The position numbers and the translations under genes are program-made. The notes under the pieces are model-generated. The model was not told where the DNA came from. It made no database searches and saw only the letters and a list, made by a program, of their open reading frames with translations. Of a stretch of DNA of 7,873 bases, positions 6,183 to 7,873 are shown piece after piece. The DNA is from Clostridiaceae bacterium (lineage in GTDB: Bacteria; Bacillota; Clostridia; Saccharofermentanales; UBA5734): positions 1 to 7,873 of the forward strand of contig JAAYFZ010000374.1 of assembly GCA_012727965.1 (NCBI GenBank), in the 5' to 3' direction. How positions within the stretch are numbered: the stretch's first letter is position 1; each line of letters starts with the position of its first letter.

Positions 6183-6986
6183 ATGGCTCAGGAAACATCG
6201 AATATACAAGAAACTAAATTGGCCGTACTAATAGACGCGGACAATATATCACATCATAATATCAAGGGCATGATGGAAGAAATCGCGCGATACGGCAATG
6301 CTACGATCAAACGTATATACGGTGACTGGACACGGCCCAATCTAAGCGGCTGGAAAAACCTTCTGCTTGATTATGCCATAAGTCCGATTCAACAATTCGG
6401 TTATACTTCTGGTAAAAACTCAACGGATTCAGCAATGATCATAGATGCTATGGATATCCTTTACGCTGACAAGGTAGACGGTTTCTGCCTTGTGTCCAGT
6501 GACAGTGATTTTACCAGATTGGCCATGAGATTAAGAGAAGCCGGCCGGGTCGTATATGGTATTGGCGAACAGAAAACACCAAATGCTTTCATTGCCGCCT
6601 GTGACCGCTTTATTTATATCGAAATTTTGGAAGATAGTGAGCCGGATGACACCGAACAATATGATGAGAGCACACATTCAAACGGGCAGAAACAGAGCCG
6701 TACACCACAGGCTCCTGCCAAGAAGAAGAGTCTTAGCAAGATCGGTCCATCGGTCATCAAGCTTATTTCTGATACTATTAGGGACGCAGAGGATGAAAAC
6801 GGCTGGGCCTATTTGGGCGAGGTTGGAAATCTTCTGCTCAAGAAGACGCCATCATTCGATCCCAGAAACTATGGTTATAGCAAGCTGACACCACTGATCA
6901 AGGCTATCGGCCGCTATGAAATTGATGCCAGAGATACTGGAAACAATTCCAAACAGATTTATATCAGGATCAAGAGTAAACGTTGA
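6183..6986 (+). CDS. NYN-domain predicted ribonuclease with OST-HTH/LOTUS domain
   Basis: A 267-residue cytoplasmic protein. Residues about 12-148 form a NYN domain (PIN-like nuclease fold, LabA/limkain type): VLIDADN at 15-21, STDSAMIIDAMD at 80-91 and LVSSDSDFTRLA at 103-114 supply the acidic metal-binding residues D18/D20, D82 and D107/D109, all present. A charged, low-complexity linker (about 150-185, acidic then Lys-rich) joins it to an OST-HTH/LOTUS-like domain at about 187-263, with the typical GWAYLGEVGNLLLKK and FDPRNYGYSKL stretches and a final IYIRIK strand. LOTUS domains bind RNA in studied cases, so an RNA-cleaving or RNA-processing enzyme with its own RNA-binding module is inferred; the substrate is unknown. 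I chose ATG 6183 with GAGG at 6173-6176 (6-nt spacing). A GTG at 6171 in frame overlaps that ribosome binding site and is less likely. Monocistronic, divergent from pfkA and convergent with the ABC gene. Confidence 0.88.
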   Translation: MAQETSNIQETKLAVLIDADNISHHNIKGMMEEIARYGNATIKRIYGDWTRPNLSGWKNLLLDYAISPIQQFGYTSGKNSTDSAMIIDAMDILYADKVDGFCLVSSDSDFTRLAMRLREAGRVVYGIGEQKTPNAFIAACDRFIYIEILEDSEPDDTEQYDESTHSNGQKQSRTPQAPAKKKSLSKIGPSVIKLISDTIRDAEDENGWAYLGEVGNLLLKKTPSFDPRNYGYSKLTPLIKAIGRYEIDARDTGNNSKQIYIRIKSKR

Positions 6987-6996
6987 CCCTGATATA
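6960..6996. terminator. Hairpin overlapping the NYN stop codon, probable bidirectional terminator
   Basis: TATATCAGG at 6960-6968 pairs with CCTGATATA at 6988-6996 (9 bp). After one A-C mismatch, TCAA (6970-6973) pairs with TTGA (6983-6986), closing a 9-nt loop. The NYN stop TGA (6984-6986) is inside the stem. It lies between two converging genes, 18 bp before the end of the ABC gene. The sequences beyond it are T-rich but not a strong T-tract on either side, so it may instead act as an mRNA 3'-end stabiliser. Confidence 0.5.
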
Positions 6997-7014
6997 GTCT
7001 ATTCACCTAATTAT

Positions 7015-7873
7015 TTAATCTAGTTCGAAAACACCAGTATAGAGCTGATAGTATCTGCCACGGGCGGCTATCAGCTCTTCGTGACTTCCGCGCTCAATGA
7101 TTCTTCCCTGCTCGAGCACCATGATGACATCCGCGTTTTTGATGGTTGACAGGCGATGAGCTATAACAAAAACTGTGCGGCCGAACATTAATGCGTCCAT
7201 GCCTCGCTGAACAATTTCCTCAGTCCTCGTATCTATTGACGAAGTGGCCTCATCAAGTATCATCACCGGCGGATCAGCTACAGCTGCTCTTGCGATGGAT
7301 AATAACTGGCGCTGACCCTGTGAGAGATCGCTGCCAGAACCGTTAATAACAGTCTGATAGCCTTGGGGCATCATCATGATAAAATTATCAGCATTTGCCA
7401 GTTTGGCAGCGGCTATGCATTCATCATCACTGGCCTCAAGATTGCCATAGCGAATATTATCCATAACAGTTCCCGAGAACAGATTGACATCCTGAAGAAC
7501 GATGCCGAGAGAACGGCGCAGATCACTCTTTCTAATCTTATTGATATTTATACCGTCATAACGAATCTTGCCGTCAGCAATGTCGTAGAACCTGTTAATA
7601 AGATTAGTGATGGTTGTCTTGCCGGCTCCGGTCGAACCTACAAATGCGACCTTCTGGCCGGGTTTAGCATACAATGTGATTTCATGTAATACCGTTTCCC
7701 CTTCGACATAAGCGAAATCGACATCATCAAGAACTACTTCTCCTTTTAGCTCGCTGTAGGTCACACTGCCATCAGCATGAGGGTATTTCCAGGCCCACAT
7801 CTCTGTTTTCTCTGCAGACTCTTCGATCGTGTCTCCTACATGAACCGCGTTCACCAGAGTCACAACACCATTA
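7015..7873 (-). CDS. ABC exporter subunit, C-terminal ATPase domain (5' end beyond window)
   Basis: The nucleotide-binding domain of a fused membrane/ATPase ABC exporter (ABCB/MsbA-like multidrug or lipid type), which uses ATP to drive export. The reading frame stays open to the right edge (first full codon 7872-7870), so the GTG at 7863 is internal and the six-helix membrane domain lies outside. Numbering from 7863: A-loop Y52, Walker A GSTGAGKTT 76-84, Q-loop Q124 in VLQD, signature LSQGQRQ 180-186, Walker B VMILDEATSSID 200-211 with catalytic E205, and H-loop H236 in AHRLST. The signature is LSQGQ rather than LSGGQ. Residues about 1-40 form a linker with MWAWKYPHADGS at 22-33, longer than the usual membrane-to-ATPase join. 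The type suggests one half of a heterodimeric exporter, but the partner is not visible and the substrate cannot be told. Confidence 0.93.
   Translation of the reverse strand, partial: NGVVTLVNAVHVGDTIEESAEKTEMWAWKYPHADGSVTYSELKGEVVLDDVDFAYVEGETVLHEITLYAKPGQKVAFVGSTGAGKTTITNLINRFYDIADGKIRYDGININKIRKSDLRRSLGIVLQDVNLFSGTVMDNIRYGNLEASDDECIAAAKLANADNFIMMMPQGYQTVINGSGSDLSQGQRQLLSIARAAVADPPVMILDEATSSIDTRTEEIVQRGMDALMFGRTVFVIAHRLSTIKNADVIMVLEQGRIIERGSHEELIAARGRYYQLYTGVFELD

Noticed and set aside
1..7873. CRISPR array, insertion sequence, phage or defence genes.
   Set aside because: No repeated spacer-like units, transposase motifs, terminal inverted repeats or defence domains were seen; every long gene is a recognisable housekeeping or transport family.

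Overview
The window looks like chromosomal housekeeping DNA from an anaerobic Firmicute of the class Clostridia. This is inferred from the moderate GC content, strong AGGAGG-type ribosome binding sites, a Ppx/GppA protein fused to an intact HD domain, and an ABC exporter whose sequence resembles Lachnospiraceae/Oscillospiraceae-type proteins as I remember them. No homology search was possible, so the genus is not called. I see no mobile element, CRISPR array, tRNA or rRNA.

Layout. (1) 1-549, minus strand: the N-terminal 183 codons of arginyl-tRNA synthetase (argS), cut by the left edge. (2) 550-728: a divergent intergenic region with a plausible promoter for the next gene. (3) 729-1028, plus strand: a 99-residue membrane-anchored zinc-ribbon protein of unknown function, ending convergently against the next block. 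(4) 1092-5991, minus strand: a tight three-gene block transcribed as 6-phosphofructokinase (pfkA), then Ppx/GppA-HD phosphatase (ppx), then polyphosphate kinase (ppk1). There are 26 bp between pfkA and ppx and an ATGA stop/start overlap between ppx and ppk1. (5) 5992-6182: a divergent promoter region. (6) 6183-6986, plus strand: a NYN-domain (PIN-like) predicted ribonuclease with a C-terminal OST-HTH/LOTUS domain. (7) 6960-6996: a 37-nt imperfect hairpin containing the NYN stop codon, at a convergent junction. (8) 7015-7873, minus strand: the C-terminal nucleotide-binding domain of an ABC exporter subunit, cut by the right edge.

How the genes may work together. The central block joins the committing step of glycolysis with the enzyme that makes polyphosphate from ATP (PPK1) and a phosphatase of the family that degrades polyphosphate or pppGpp. 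This suggests that ATP generation and phosphate or energy storage are co-expressed. Two proteins in the block depart from textbook active sites. PFK carries GGNG plus PKTIDND, which leaves its phosphoryl donor uncertain. The Ppx homologue has DVGSHE and DIGAGSVQ in place of the usual DIGSNS and DIGGGSTE, yet keeps a full HD metal-binding set. This operon and the NYN-LOTUS protein are the parts most worth following up. Nothing here is clearly a wholly new system.
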